64,000 nt of DNA from Ianthella basta. Taxonomy: Eukaryota > Porifera > Demospongiae > Verongiida > Ianthellidae. A program made the translations under genes and the position numbers. Where the stretch lies: contig OZ025888.1 of the NCBI GenBank assembly GCA_964019415.1, forward strand, positions 4,040,536-4,104,535, in the 5' to 3' direction. Below are positions 51,920 through 63,703 of the stretch, piece by piece. Under the pieces are notes generated by a model, which saw nothing but the letters and a program-made list of their open reading frames with translations, did no database searches and had not been told where the DNA came from. Numbering within the stretch: position 1 is the stretch's first letter; every line of letters begins with the position of its first letter.

Positions 51920-53533
51920 ATGCTCAAGATTAAACCGAGATTCTTTGTACTTCTCCTTCAGCTGTTAACTCTGACATTCTCGGATGACAGTAGCAGTTGT
52001 GTAGACAACTATCTGGACTTTGAGGAGCAGACATTTGGCAACAACAGTGAGAACAGGCTAAAGCTGTATGAAGCCTTCTATCCTCCCAATGATCACTTGC
52101 CATATTCAGTGGTAGTGACCTACCAGGCTGTGCTTCCCAATGGAACTAGAGTCAATATCACTACTGATTCCTCCTGCCACAACAGACAAGTGTGGCTGTG
52201 GCTGTCTTCTCCGATACTACTCTTAACAGAACCAACAGAATTGAATCGCTTAACCCTGTATACCCTCAACCATTTCACTGAGTGGGTTCCCCCACACCTT
52301 ATTATTACAACTCCACTACCTTGTTCTGACAAGACTGAAGGATTTCTCACACTAATGACTTCTTCAGTAAGTGGTAGAAGAATTTTACAGATTGTGTCTC
52401 ATAAACACAAAACACCTTTGTCTGCAGTGCACTACAGTTCACATTGTTACTATTCCCTGTCTACACAGTTACAGACATATGCTTTGGAAGAGATGTCAAA
52501 TGGAGAGCACTTGGGATATTCCAGCCAAGGGTGCACCACAAACACGGCTATTGTTTCTTTAATAGATGAAAGTTCTAATTTTCACATTTATCGCATCTTC
52601 GGTGCTGTTGGATTTACCTTTTTGGTTATATTTCAATCCATGGCATATGCTGTACTGCTCCAAGTACTGTTCGAGTCTCTTTCTCAGAAAATGGACACTT
52701 GTAGTTACTCCTTTGATTATTACGGGATATTCTGGGGAATGTCAGCCATCTTCTGTCTGTTCCTAATCGTGATCCTGTGCAGAGCTACCACGCACATGTC
52801 ACTTGTCACCTTCAACCCTGGTATCCAGCAAGCAGAACACATCAGATATTTCTGGCCAGTTAACCAAGCTTTCTCCATGATAATGTGTGCACCTGTGGCC
52901 ATATACTTTGGGATCAAGTTTAGGTTTGCCACTCCATCTGTCTACCTCCTTCCTGCTAAACTCCTCTGCTGCTGCAGTGAGAAACGTGCTGGAATATTGG
53001 TTACTTCACTGACCCTTTGGTGTGACTTGGTTGCTGCCCATTACTTTGTTGGCATTGGTACTTTTGTTCTGTATGCATTTCCTGTGGCACCATTTGTTGT
53101 TGCTGTGAATGTGATGCTGCTTGTGCTGACTTTGATGTGTCTCACTTACATCATGGCATTGGTCTTTACCATTTGTGCATCACTTGGTACCCGAAAGTGT
53201 CTCAGGAGCAATGCTGACTGCTGTGCTACAGTTCGTGCTGCAATGCTGATCCCTCTCCTGCTGGCTATCATCTGTTTCAGCTCTACTTTTGCTTTAAGTA
53301 GCCAGCTTGTCAATACGTCCACTCAGCAGAATAGTTTTCACATGTTTCTTAAGTCACTGTTTGCTCCAGTCCTTCTGGCTGTCTTGGGCTTGGGTTTAAA
53401 GAGGTTCATTTCTGTCTGGATGCACTGGTCACCTGCTGATGTCGATGGTGATATTGCAGTCAATCCACTACATGGACATGTGTATGATGGATACCAAGCC
53501 ATTGATAATGTGGTGCTGAACCTTATGCATTAA
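51920..53533 (+). CDS. Receptor-like array copy 6, intact, divergent type
   Basis: Exons 51920-52366 and 52469-53533; 503 aa when spliced. Signal peptide MLKIKPRFFVLLLQLLTLT. The intron is 102 nt with no stop in frame, so retention would add 34 residues between ectodomain and TM1 (537 aa in total). The type differs from copies 3/4/5/7/8 in the juxtamembrane region (LQTYALEEMSNGEHLGYSS), in QKMDTCSYSF after TM1, in the TM2-TM3 loop (CRATTHMSLVTFNPG), in ASSQLVNTSTQQ-like loop 6-7 and in the tail (YDGYQAIDNVVLNLMH). It resembles copy 2 and copy 9. Cys clusters and the YxxI tail motif are kept. Confidence 0.85.
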   Translation: MLKIKPRFFVLLLQLLTLTFSDDSSSCVDNYLDFEEQTFGNNSENRLKLYEAFYPPNDHLPYSVVVTYQAVLPNGTRVNITTDSSCHNRQVWLWLSSPILLLTEPTELNRLTLYTLNHFTEWVPPHLIITTPLPCSDKTEGFLTLMTSSVSGRRILQIVSHKHKTPLSAVHYSSHCYYSLSTQLQTYALEEMSNGEHLGYSSQGCTTNTAIVSLIDESSNFHIYRIFGAVGFTFLVIFQSMAYAVLLQVLFESLSQKMDTCSYSFDYYGIFWGMSAIFCLFLIVILCRATTHMSLVTFNPGIQQAEHIRYFWPVNQAFSMIMCAPVAIYFGIKFRFATPSVYLLPAKLLCCCSEKRAGILVTSLTLWCDLVAAHYFVGIGTFVLYAFPVAPFVVAVNVMLLVLTLMCLTYIMALVFTICASLGTRKCLRSNADCCATVRAAMLIPLLLAIICFSSTFALSSQLVNTSTQQNSFHMFLKSLFAPVLLAVLGLGLKRFISVWMHWSPADVDGDIAVNPLHGHVYDGYQAIDNVVLNLMH

Positions 53534-54311
53534 CCTTTATGTATTATGTACTGTTCATTGGACAGAGTGCAATAGGACTTGTGGTTTGTTACTTCAGCTG
53601 TATTCCTAGCTAGTGTATCTCCTCCTGTGTGGCTTTCAACAAATGCTGTATCTTCATTTGCAGTGCTTCCTTTATCCTAAGTTTATAGCAATGTGATTTT
53701 CTGCAGCGGTACGTTTTATACATATGTATCTACTCCTGTGTAGTGTTCATTACATTCTGTAACTTCGCAATGCATTCTTCGTCCTCACATAAAGTGATTG
53801 ATGGAGCCAAAAGTTGTCTTTCATTCATGTCACCATGGTACATAGGCCATCTCAAATACGTGGAGTTATTTTCGGCTGTTTCTGGTCAGGGTCCATGTTT
53901 GTTCTGGCCTGGTTGGTTGGCTTGGGCTGCTGAAACCCCACGTGAGGGCGTAAGTTGTTCTGAGTTCGGCTGCCAGCTGGTGCCAATTTTTCCTTTCTTT
54001 CCAACATTTCTTTCAAGTAGTGATTTTCATGAGACTTAACACTTATCTCATTATATGTTGCATAATCATAGTTTCCTGGCTTGCAGCTTAATGTGCCAGT
54101 CCTTTAGGCTAATCGTTGGCATGGAGTTCACAATCAACAGCTGCGTGTAGCGTATTACATTGACTGTGTTTAGTGTTAGGGTTGGCTTTCAATTTCTTCT
54201 GATGTGTAGACATCAAGCTAATTCCTGTTAGGCCAGTGATGTTTTGCAGGGTATAACACGTTGTTTCACCTTAAATGGTAGCAGACTTAGCATAGTTTGT
54301 ATATATGTTCT
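53534..54311. other. Spacer after copy 6 with displaced promoter block
   Basis: No gene supported. From about 54165 the sequence matches the promoter block of copies 3/4 (TTAGGGTTGGCTTTCAATTTC, ACGTTGTTTCACCTTAAA, CAGACTTAGC), now separated from its gene relic by a retrotransposon fragment. Confidence 0.55.
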
Positions 54312-54400
54312 TATTGTTAAAGTGACAGCAGCATGTAATCAGAGGCTGCATAGCCAGTACTAGCTTACTGATCACAAAGGAAAAGACAGGATGTAAAGAT

Positions 54401-54431
<31 letters not shown>

Positions 54432-54460
54432 GTTAGTCACACATGCATGGAGTGTGGATT

Positions 54461-54838
54461 TTAGTTGCTAAATAAAAGAGATTGCCTATGGGTGTACATC
54501 TTGGTAAGTATGTTTGCAATGGAATGGTCATAGGAGCTTAGAATGAAATGTAATTTGCTTGTGATCGGCTGTTGAAGGAATGTGCATGATAGTGAGTTAC
54601 ATTGATTGAAAAGCTGCAATCTGAATTGGTTGAAAGCGGGGCAAATAATTAAGAAGTGAATCTGGTCCTCCACCTTCCCACGATCACACAACCTACAAGA
54701 CCGCTGGCAGAGGGGACCCCAGTGCAGCGGCCAGTCTCCACCGCGAGCATGAGGCAACCCACCCGGAGACCCCTCCAGCACCCTCCTCACCCCTACTGAC
54801 CTAATATTGGCTACATATCTCTCTGTGGTTGGGAAACC
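54461..54838 (-). mobile_element. Non-LTR retrotransposon C-terminal fragment
   Basis: Minus-strand open sequence with ERYVANIRSVGVRRVLEG and a CX2CX9HX4C knuckle (CRLCDRG...HFLIIC followed by PAF), typical of the C-terminal end of LINE-type reverse transcriptase proteins. It is 5'-truncated and short, so not autonomous. The inserted segment spans about 54312-54885, includes a poly-G run at 54415-54432, and splits an array promoter from its gene relic. Confidence 0.7.
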
Positions 54839-54964
54839 TGCCTTTGTCCTTCTATAGATATTTATCCTACCTCCTGTTTCCTCCTGTTTTATATAACCTC
54901 ATGTTTGTAGCAAACCTACATACGTACCTGTAACTTGCATCAAACTGCCAACAACTCTATGAAG

Positions 54965-55254
54965 ATGCTCAACATACAGATGACATTTTTTATGTTTCTC
55001 TATTGCTGTTGACCCTGGCTTCGTCAGGCAATAAAATCAGTTGTGTAAACAGCTACCTAGAGTACAAGTACTGTTACTGTATAACATGGCCACAATGGCA
55101 CTTGCTCATTTATGAAATGAAGGCCAGAAAAGAGCTACGTATCTGAATGGATGTCTTATTACTTGCTCATTGCAATTTGAGTAATAATTTGATTATTTGA
55201 ATTTGTTAATGTACTGACCCTTTGGTTTATCTTGATTGCTGGCCATTACATTGT
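54965..55254 (+). pseudogene. Fragmentary receptor-like gene relic
   Basis: ATGCTCAACATACAGATGAC followed by a stop, then codons for SSGN-ISCVN-YLE, match the first 35 codons of copies 3/4. A second scrap at 55211-55254 matches the SLTLWF-L-A-HYIV region of TM4. The rest is deleted. Confidence 0.75.
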
Positions 55255-56512
55255 ATGTACTGTGTGGCTCACACTGCAATAGCTATTCATACTATACTGA
55301 TGCTTTGGACGGTGCCGAGACCGGGGAAATATTGTATTTACATCCTGAAAACTAGATATGGACACCAGCAATTAGATATAGCCATTACAGGCAAAGCAAT
55401 TATGTAGGCATCCAATAAAGACAGCTACCTAGCAATAACAAATAAGTATGAATCAGCTTGCTATAACGATGTAGTGGTATACCTTGAGTTCCTGGACCCA
55501 TTGCTAGAGAATACGGTAAACATACTTGCAGTCAGTTATAATGGTTCATGTACTTTACTCAATTAACTAGCACCAGTGCCATGGTCTATATATAGGTTAT
55601 ACCAAGATCCGAGGTGTCTACGGGATTTAGAACACCGTGGAAAAACCGATTACTATAGAGGCCCGCCCGCGGAGCGCAAGGGCCGCTATATCGGTTTTCT
55701 ATGTATTGTAAATCCACTAGACACCGAAGGAACTTGGTAAAAGGTGTTTGGAATATGATAGCAACCAGCGTCAATACGGGGAAGGACTGTGCTGGCCAGT
55801 TCTGCCGAGATATGACGACAAAAAGGTAGCCGAGTAGTCAAACGGCAGCATGAACTGGACAGAAACGACCCTGCGAAGCCCAGCTGCTGTGAAGTACCTC
55901 GAAACATTGCTAAAGTTAATTTCGCTCCAAGCTTTCACAAGTACATTGTCGATTGTTTGCCGTAAAGCGCCAGAAGCTACTAGATGTGATATAAGTTGAA
56001 TCAGAGGTGGTATAAGCGATTTAGAACACCTCCATTGGACCAATCAGATTACAGCAATTTGTTACATCATGGTCTATTCAGTGTTATGTTTGTCAAGTGT
56101 TGCCAGATGTTACTTTCACTTTGTGGACTGTCGCTGTACAGTTTATCATAGCGTACTTTCATCCTAGCTTTCAGTGTCTGTGGCATTGCTGCACCATCAT
56201 CCAACCTACGAAGCTATACCTGTGCTGTGTCATTAAAGTATAGTGTAGTGTACAGGACCCCATAACTTATAGATTGCACATGTAAATGCTACATTGTACT
56301 GTATAACTATGCTCTGCATCTGAATGGCCTTACAATATTGTGTATGTCCCAATGTATTGCTAGTGGACAATGGGGGGAGGGGGGTGAGGGGCACTGACTT
56401 TATACTGTACCTAAGGACACGTAAGCTGTTCTCTTGTTTATAATTTTTTTTCCTTTTCTTTTCTTTTCTTTTAAATTTTGTTTCCTTTTCATTTCCTTCA
56501 TTTTCATATTTC
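55255..56512. other. Repeat-rich spacer before copy 7
   Basis: No gene supported. Inverted segments around 55605-55735 (GAGGTGTCTAC...AAAAACCGAT against ATCGGTTTT...AGACACC) and a repeat of GATTTAGAACACC at 55623 and 56018 suggest a degraded inverted-repeat element. The last 150 bp is T-rich and leads into the copy 7 flank. Confidence 0.45.
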
Positions 56513-56591
56513 CAGTGGGTGAGTACATAGGTGAGGCTACACAGTACTAGTAGTTTGTGTGGTACACTGTTGTGTCAGTCACTTGGCCAGA

Positions 56592-58188
56592 ATGCTTGAG
56601 ACTAAATTGGGATTTTTTGTGCTTCTCCTTCAACTATCAACTCACACGTTCTCAGCTGACAATAACAGTTGTGTGGACAACTACCTGGACTTTGAGGAGC
56701 AGACCTTTGACAACAACAGTGAGAACAGGCTAAAGCTGTATGAAGCTTTCTATCCTCCCAATGATCACTTGCCATACTCAGTGGTAGTGACCTACCAGGC
56801 TGTGCTTTCCAATGGAACTAGAGTCAACATCACTACTGATACCAGCTGCCCTGATGGGCAGCTATGGCTATGGCTTTCTTCTCCTGTTTCACTGCTTAAT
56901 GACCCCACAGAATTGAATCGCTTATCCCTGTATACCCTCAACCACTTCACTGAGTGGGTTCCCCCACATCTTATCATTGCAACACCCCTACCTTGTCCTG
57001 CCAAGGCTGAAGGATTCCTCACACTAATGACCACTTCAGTAAGTTCTGTCAGTAGAACAGCTTCTCTAATAATGCCAACTCTTGTTTCTACTGTACACAT
57101 TACGTAACTCAAATGTTACATCCTCATCCACCCAGCTCCAGGCCTATGCTGTAGGTGATCAATTGAAGGGAAAGCAACTGGGGTATTCTCGTCAAGGCTG
57201 TGGTATGAACATGTCCAGTTCTTTTCTAAAGGATGTAAGCTCAGCCATTCCCATTTCTCGCATTGTCTTCTATTCCGGCTTATTGTTTATGGCTATTTCT
57301 ATATGTACAGCATCTGCTGTACTGCTCCCAGTCCTCCTTAAGTCCATTTCGCAGAAAATGGAGGTTGATGGCCACTCCTTTGAATATTACGGTATCTTCT
57401 GGGGACTGTCAGCCATTCTTTTCCTGGTATTTGCATTGATCCTGTATGGAGATGCAACAAGCATAACTATGGTCTTCACTACCGACTTTTATCATAAAAA
57501 GTATTACAAGTATTTCTGGCCTTTTGCCTTTGCTTTCCTTGGCGTATTTTGCACTTCTATTGCCATTTACATTGGTGTTAAGTTTACATTTACCACTCCA
57601 TCTGTCTACCTCCTTCCTGCTAAACTCCTCTGTTGCTGCAGTGAGAAACATGCTCAAATATTAGTTATTTCACTGACTCTTTGGTTCAACTTGGCTGCAT
57701 CTGTTTTACTTCTCGGACATGGTTTCGTCATCTTGTTTGCATTCACAATGGCACCATTTGCTGTTGCTGTGAATGTGATGCTGCTTGTGCTAACTTTCAT
57801 GTGTCTCACTTACATCATGGCATTGGTCTTTACAATGTGTGCATCACTTGGTACTCGAAAGTGTCTCAGGAGCAATGCCGACTGCTGTGCTACAGTTCGT
57901 GTTGATCCCGTTCCTGCTGGCTATCATCTGTTTCGTACTCACGGCTGCATTGAGTGGTCAGTTTGTCAATAATGCCACTCAACCAAACAGTTTTAACTCT
58001 ATTATTAAGTCCCTGTTCACTCCTGTCTTCCTGGCTGCTATGAGTTTTGGTTTAAAGAGGTTAATTTCTGTGTGGCTACACTGGTCACCAGGCAATGTTG
58101 ATGGTGGTAATGCAGTCAATCCACTACATGGAAGGATGTACAATGGATACCAAGCCATGAATAATGTGGTATAGAGTGTGAGGAGTAA
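56592..58188 (+). pseudogene. Receptor-like array copy 7, 8-nt deletion
   Basis: Exon 1 56592-57038 (MLETKLGFFVLLLQLST...) and exon 2 from 57136. At about 57900 eight bases are missing from the codons for RAAM (TTCGTGTTGATCC where others have GCTGCAAT inserted), shifting frame before TM6 with a stop at 57970-57972; product about 427 aa. A second 1-nt deletion near 58170 alters the tail. Exon 2 is 1,053 nt, nine fewer than copies 3/4. The ectodomain and TM1-TM5 remain open, so a truncated five-TM protein could be made. Confidence 0.8.
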
Positions 58189-59470
58189 CCTTTTACAGTA
58201 CATGTTTTGCGCATTTGGGTTCTTTGAATGGAATGTTAAGTTGAAGTGTTTTTCCAGCGTTTTCCATTTTGTATGGGATCTCGTTCCAAGTAGAACCTAC
58301 AATTACATTCTATACAGTTTTTGTAAGCTGCATACCTTTTAACTGTGTAAATATGACTACTTTAGCTTGGTATTGACAGTTCATAGCAGGTAGTGTGGTT
58401 TGAGCAATTTCTGTACTTGTAAATGTTTTCAGTTTAATTGAATGGGCTTTGATGACTAGGCATGTAATGCTCGGATATGCTTGCACAGATTTGCACATAT
58501 TCACTATACGTACATACTGATGTACACTGAGATGGTAGAACTGCATGCTGGACAATGCAGTGCATCAGATTGCTTGTGTCTGGATCTCCCAGAGCAGTCA
58601 TCCTTTGCATTAGGAGCCACATTTTACATTAAGCTTACCATGTACTCCGAATGTTCAATTGTGTGCCCTATCGTTGTGTTGACTCTTTGATGAAATGGCT
58701 AATGCCCAATATGAGGTGAATTTCCTACTTGCCACTGTTCATAAACACTGATTTTGTATTGATTGAAGCTGCTGACTAAGGCAAGTATGTATTTGCTTCT
58801 TATTCAAATTCTGCAGCTATCATAAATTGATTTGTGTGGTAGCTTGCATACTGTGCACACATCATTCATTCTGAATTAACATGTGCATCATGCAGGTGTC
58901 TGATTTGTTGTGCATATCTTGATGTACTGAATACCAGTTATCAAATTGGTGCACATGTGGCTACTCACCCCCTAGAACAGTACAGATTCCTATGAGTCCT
59001 GCAGTGTTTATGTTACGTACTGTCTGTGTTGTGTTCCTGGTTAGGGCATATCACAGACTGACCTGTGTGGTGTTTTATCCTTTGTACAGTCTGTTTGTGT
59101 GTTTGTGTGTTTGGAGAGATATAGCTATGATGTCATGCTATCAAAAGAATTAGCACATGTTGCAGTATTATGATGTAATACGTACTTTCCCTCACATGCT
59201 GGGCTTTTGTTGGATGTCTGTACACAATTCTGTTTTGGCCTTTCTTACAATGGTAGTGAAATGTTATGATAGTATGGCTGACTGCCAAACACTAAGAACT
59301 AGATCCAAAGTAGACACAGCTACTAGTAAACACCACATATTCCCATGTATGTATGTGTTCCCATGTATTTTGGGTCTGACTCATTACACTTTGGCAACAA
59401 CTTTGATAGTCGTACACTGTCAAAGCTGTGCAGTAAAACATTAGATTGCTACAGCTATCAAGGGACTGTC
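58189..59470 (+). repeat. Array spacer repeat, copy following gene 7
   Basis: Collinear with the spacers after genes 3 and 4. It lacks the 0.6-kb insertion and has a short deletion where TTTCATCACAGTGTTGTGTG is expected, near 59150. Confidence 0.8.
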
Positions 59471-59770
59471 AGCTGTACAATTGCTTTAAGTGATCAGCTT
59501 GTCAATACTGCCACTCAACAGAACAGCTTTAGTGCCATTTTAAGATTCCTCTTCGCTACCACTCTTTTAGCTGCTGTGACCTTGGGTTTTTCGGAAGTTC
59601 CATAGACCAATCTTTTAATGTATTGAAGTGCCACCAGTGATGACATCATATGCAATATTGCCTTAACCACAACATTCCTGAGTTACCCGCAACTGGTCTA
59701 TTCTGTCAAGCTTCACTAGCCACCTGGAGATAGTGGAGGTGGTAATGCTGTTGACCTTAAGAGTCTCAGA
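59471..59770 (+). pseudogene. C-terminal relic of a copy-2-like gene with shrunken foldback element
   Basis: The relic covers only the TM6-TM7 loop and TM7 (LVNTATQQNSFSAILRF...) up to about 59600. A 100-bp deletion derivative of the 47-kb foldback element follows (ATAGACCA ... TGGTCTAT, 59601-59702), then the gene relic resumes with TCTGTCAAGCTTCACT. Confidence 0.75.
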
Positions 59771-60040
59771 CGATGTAGCAATGGACTGTGTGCACCAGCT
59801 CCCTGCAGTACCTACTGTTCTATAAACTGGTATAGTAACAATTCAGACTTGCTACTAGACTGTTTTCAAGTGTATTGGGTGGTATTTTCTAATGCGTTTT
59901 AATGGATTTCCTAATACATGATGTTTGTTTGGTCTATTCATTTCTTTCATTTTCATATTTCCAGTGGGTGAGTACACAGGTGAGGCCACACAGTACTGGT
60001 AGTTTGTGTGGTACACTGTTGTGTCAGTCACTTGGCCAGA

Positions 60041-61643
60041 ATGCTTGAGACTAAATTGGGATTTTTTGTGCTTCTCCTTCAACTATCAACTCTCATGTTC
60101 TCAGTTGGCAGTAGCAGTTGTGTGGACAACTACTTGGACTTTGAGGAGCAGACCTTTGGCAACAACAGTGAGAACAGGCTAAAGCTGTATGAAGCTTTCT
60201 ATCCTCCCAATGATCACTTGCCATATTCAGTGGTAGTGACCTACCAGGCTGTGCTTCCCAATGGAACTAGAGTCAACATCACTACTGATACCAGCTGCCC
60301 TAATGGACAGCTATGGCTATGGCTTTCTTCTCCTGTTTCACTGCTTAATGACCCCACAGAAATGAATCGCCTAGCCCTGTATACCCTCAACTACTTCACT
60401 GAGTGGGTTCCCCCACATCTTATCATTACAACACCCCTACCTTGTCCTGCCAAGGCTGAAGGATTCCTCACACAAATGACCTCATCAGTAAGTTCTGTCA
60501 GTAGAACAGATTCTCTAATAATACTAACTCTTGTTCCTTCTGTACACATTACGTAACTCAAATGTTACATTTTCATCCACCCAGCTCCAGGCCTATGCTG
60601 TAGGTGATCAATTGAAGGGAAAGCAGCTGGGGTATTCCCGCCAAGGCTGTGGTATGGACATATCCAATTCTTATCTAAAGGATGTAAGCTCAGCCATTCC
60701 CATTTCTCGCATTGCCTTCTATGCTGGCTTACTGTTTATGACTATTTCTATATGTGCAGCATCTGTGGTACTGCTCCCAGTCCTCCTTAAGCTCCTTTCA
60801 CAGAAAATGGAGGTTGATGGCCACTCCTTTGACTATTATGGTATCTTCTGGGGACTGTCAGCCATTCTGTTCTTGGTATTTGTATTGCTCCTGTATAGAG
60901 ATGTGACAATCATATCTATGGACTTCACTACCGACTTTTATCATAAAAAGTATTACAAGTATTTCTTTCCATTTGTCTTTGCTTTCTTTGGCGTATTTTG
61001 CACTCCTGTTGCCATTTACTTTGGTGTTAAGTTTGTATTTCCTACTCCATCTGTCTACCTCTTTCCTGCTAAACTCCTCTGTTGCTGCAATGAGAAACAT
61101 GCTCGAATATTGGTTACTTCACTGACTCTTTGGTTCAACTTGGCTGCATCTGTTTTCCTTCTCGGTCACGGTTTCATCACCTTGTTTGCATTCACAATGG
61201 CACCATTTGTTGTTGCTGTGAATGTGATGCTGCTTGTGCTGGCTTTCATGTGTCTCACTTACATCATGGCATTGGTCTTTACAATGTGTGCATCACTTGG
61301 TACTCGAAAGTGTTTCAGGAGCAATGCTGACTGCTGTGCTACAGTTCGTGCTGCAATGTTGATTCCATTCCTGCTGGCTATCATCTGTTTCGTGCTCATG
61401 GGTGCATTGAGTGGTCAGTTTGTTAATAATGCCACTCAGCCAAACAGTTTTAACTCTATTATTAAGTCTCTATTCACTCCTGTCTTTCTGGCTGCTGCAA
61501 GCTTTGGTTTAAGGAGGTTAATTTCTGTGTGGCTACACTGGTCACCAGGCAATGTTGATGGTAATGCAGTCAATCCACTACATGGAAGGATGTACAATGG
61601 ATACCAAGCCATAGATAATGTGGTAATAGTGTGTGACGAGTAA
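60041..61643 (+). CDS. Receptor-like array copy 8, intact
   Basis: Exons 60041-60487 and 60585-61643, 97-nt intron, 501 aa. MLETK-type signal peptide as in copies 5 and 7, of which it is the only intact member. Differences include SCPNGQ in the ectodomain, NSYLKDVSSA before TM1, PTPSVYLFPAKLLCCCNEK after TM3, GNVDGNAV (one residue shorter) and a tail ending YQAIDNVVIVCDE. Family Cys residues and sequons are retained. Confidence 0.85.
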
Positions 61644-63533
61644 CCTTTTACAATACATGCTATGCACATTTGGGTTCTTTGAATAGGTTTGTTTAGTTGA
61701 AGTGTTTTTCCATATTGTATGGGATCTCTTTCCAAGTAGAACCTACAATTGCTTTCTATACAGTGTTTGTAAGCTGCATACCTTTTAACTATGTAAATAT
61801 GGCTACTTCAGCTTTGTTTGACAGTTCATAGCAGGTAATGTGGTTTGAGCAATTTCTGTACTTGTAAATGTTTTCAGTTTAATTGAATGGGCTTTGATGA
61901 CTAGGCATGTAATGCTCGGATATGCTTGCACAGATTTGCACATATTCACTATATGTACATACTGATGTACACTGAGATGGTAGAACTGCATGCTGGACAA
62001 TGCAGTGCATCAGATTGCTTGTGTCTGGATCTCCCAGAGCAGTCATCCTTTGCATTATGAGCCACATTTACATTTAGCTTTCCATTAACAATGTACGTAC
62101 TCCGAATGTTCAATTGTGTGCCCTATCGTTGTGTTGACTCTTAGATGAAAAGGCTTATCCCCAATATGAGGTGAATTTCCTACTTGCCACTGTTCATAAA
62201 CACTGATTTTGTATTGATTGAAGCTGCTGACTAAGGCAAGTACGTATGTATTTGCTTCTTATTCAAACTCTGCAGCTATCATAAATTGATTTGTGTGGTA
62301 GCTTGCATACTGTGCACACATTCATTCTGAACATGTGCAACATGCGGGTGTCTGATTTGTTGTGCATATCTTGATGAACTGAATAGCAGTTATCAAATTG
62401 GTGCACATGTGGCTAATCACCCCCTAGAACAGTACAGATTCCTATGAGTCCTGCAGTGTTTATTGCCGAGGCAAGTAATTGTGATGAGTTGTCGTCCCCT
62501 GTTTGTATATATGTATGTATGTATATATGTATATCCGTCCCAGTCAACCTGAGACACCTAGATTGTGCAATAGCTTGGTGTTCTCTGCAGGCGCTCACGA
62601 CAACAAAACACTCTACTTGGCCACCATCAGCCACAGAACTGCTCAACACTCCGCTGCACCCTGCATTCAGATTGTTGTTAACATCGCCCATTGCTTCAGT
62701 GAGGGCTACACGCCTGTTGGCGATTCCGCCATATTGGCTGACGTCATTTGCCCGCGTGGCCGGGAACACTTTCACTGTTCTCTCGGGTGAAGCGATAACG
62801 CACACTGTGTTAGCACAGCTCAGACAGGCTTCCCTGCGCAGCTCCAAATATGTAGGTGTTGAAGGGTCTGTTGCCATCCAGTGCTTCGTCTGGCTTGCTA
62901 TCCTTTCTTTCTGCCAGCCAGTGAAAGCAGATTGCAGTTTTATTATTGCCCAAAATGTACTTGGGTCGAGTTACACTCATGCACTGTAATTCACTGAAGT
63001 AGCTAGCTACATACATTCAAGCGAGGCTGGTTGCCTCTTACATACTGTCTGTGTTGTCTCCCTGGTTAGGGCATATCACAGACTGACCTGTGTGGTGTTT
63101 TATCCTTTGTACAGTCTGTTTGTGTGTTTGTGTGTTTGGAGAGATATAGCTATGATGTCACACTATCAACAGAATTGTTTCATCACAGTGTTGTGTGTTA
63201 GCACGTGTTGCAGTATTATAATGTGATGTGTACTTTCCCTTACATGCTGGGCTTTTATTGGATGTCTGTACACAATTCTGTTTTGGCCTTTCTTACAATG
63301 ATAGTGAAATGTTATGAAACTATGGCTGACTGCCAGACCCTAAGCACTAGATCCAAAGTAGACACAGCTACTAGTAAACACCATGTATTCCCATGTACAT
63401 ATGTGTTCCCATGTATTTTGGGTCTGACTCATTACACTTTGGCAACAATGTTTGTTAGTCGTACACTGTCAAAGCAGTGCGGTATAACGTGGGATTGCTA
63501 CAGCTATCAAGGATTTATTACTAATGGAGAATT

Positions 63534-63564
<31 letters not shown>

Positions 63565-63703
63565 GGGCATTGACTCACTACTTGAATCAGTTATGATTTT
63601 GCCTTCAACCTGTGCATTTTCTCCCTTCCATTTTCCCGGTGGGTGATTTTGGAACAGTGCTAGCAATCTGTTTTGTACACTGTTATGTCACTCCATTGCT
63701 AGA
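61644..63703 (+). repeat. Array spacer repeat following gene 8, with 0.6-kb insertion
   Basis: Same spacer family, with the insertion at about 62461-63050 and a poly-G run of about 21 at 63548-63568. It parallels the interval between copies 5 and 6 in order and content, showing that the two-gene block was duplicated. Confidence 0.8.
62461..63050. mobile_element. Insertion of about 0.6 kb of unknown type, copy 2
   Basis: Same insertion point and nearly the same sequence as 50689-51285, with small deletions (the CGACAGGC near the start and several bases in the centre). It is a co-duplicated copy rather than an independent insertion. Confidence 0.6.

Noticed and set aside
54415-54432. Poly-G runs (also 63548-63568 and 11950-11961)
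   Set aside because: Single homopolymer runs rather than four-tract G-quadruplex motifs; probably slippage sites and possible sequencing weak points.
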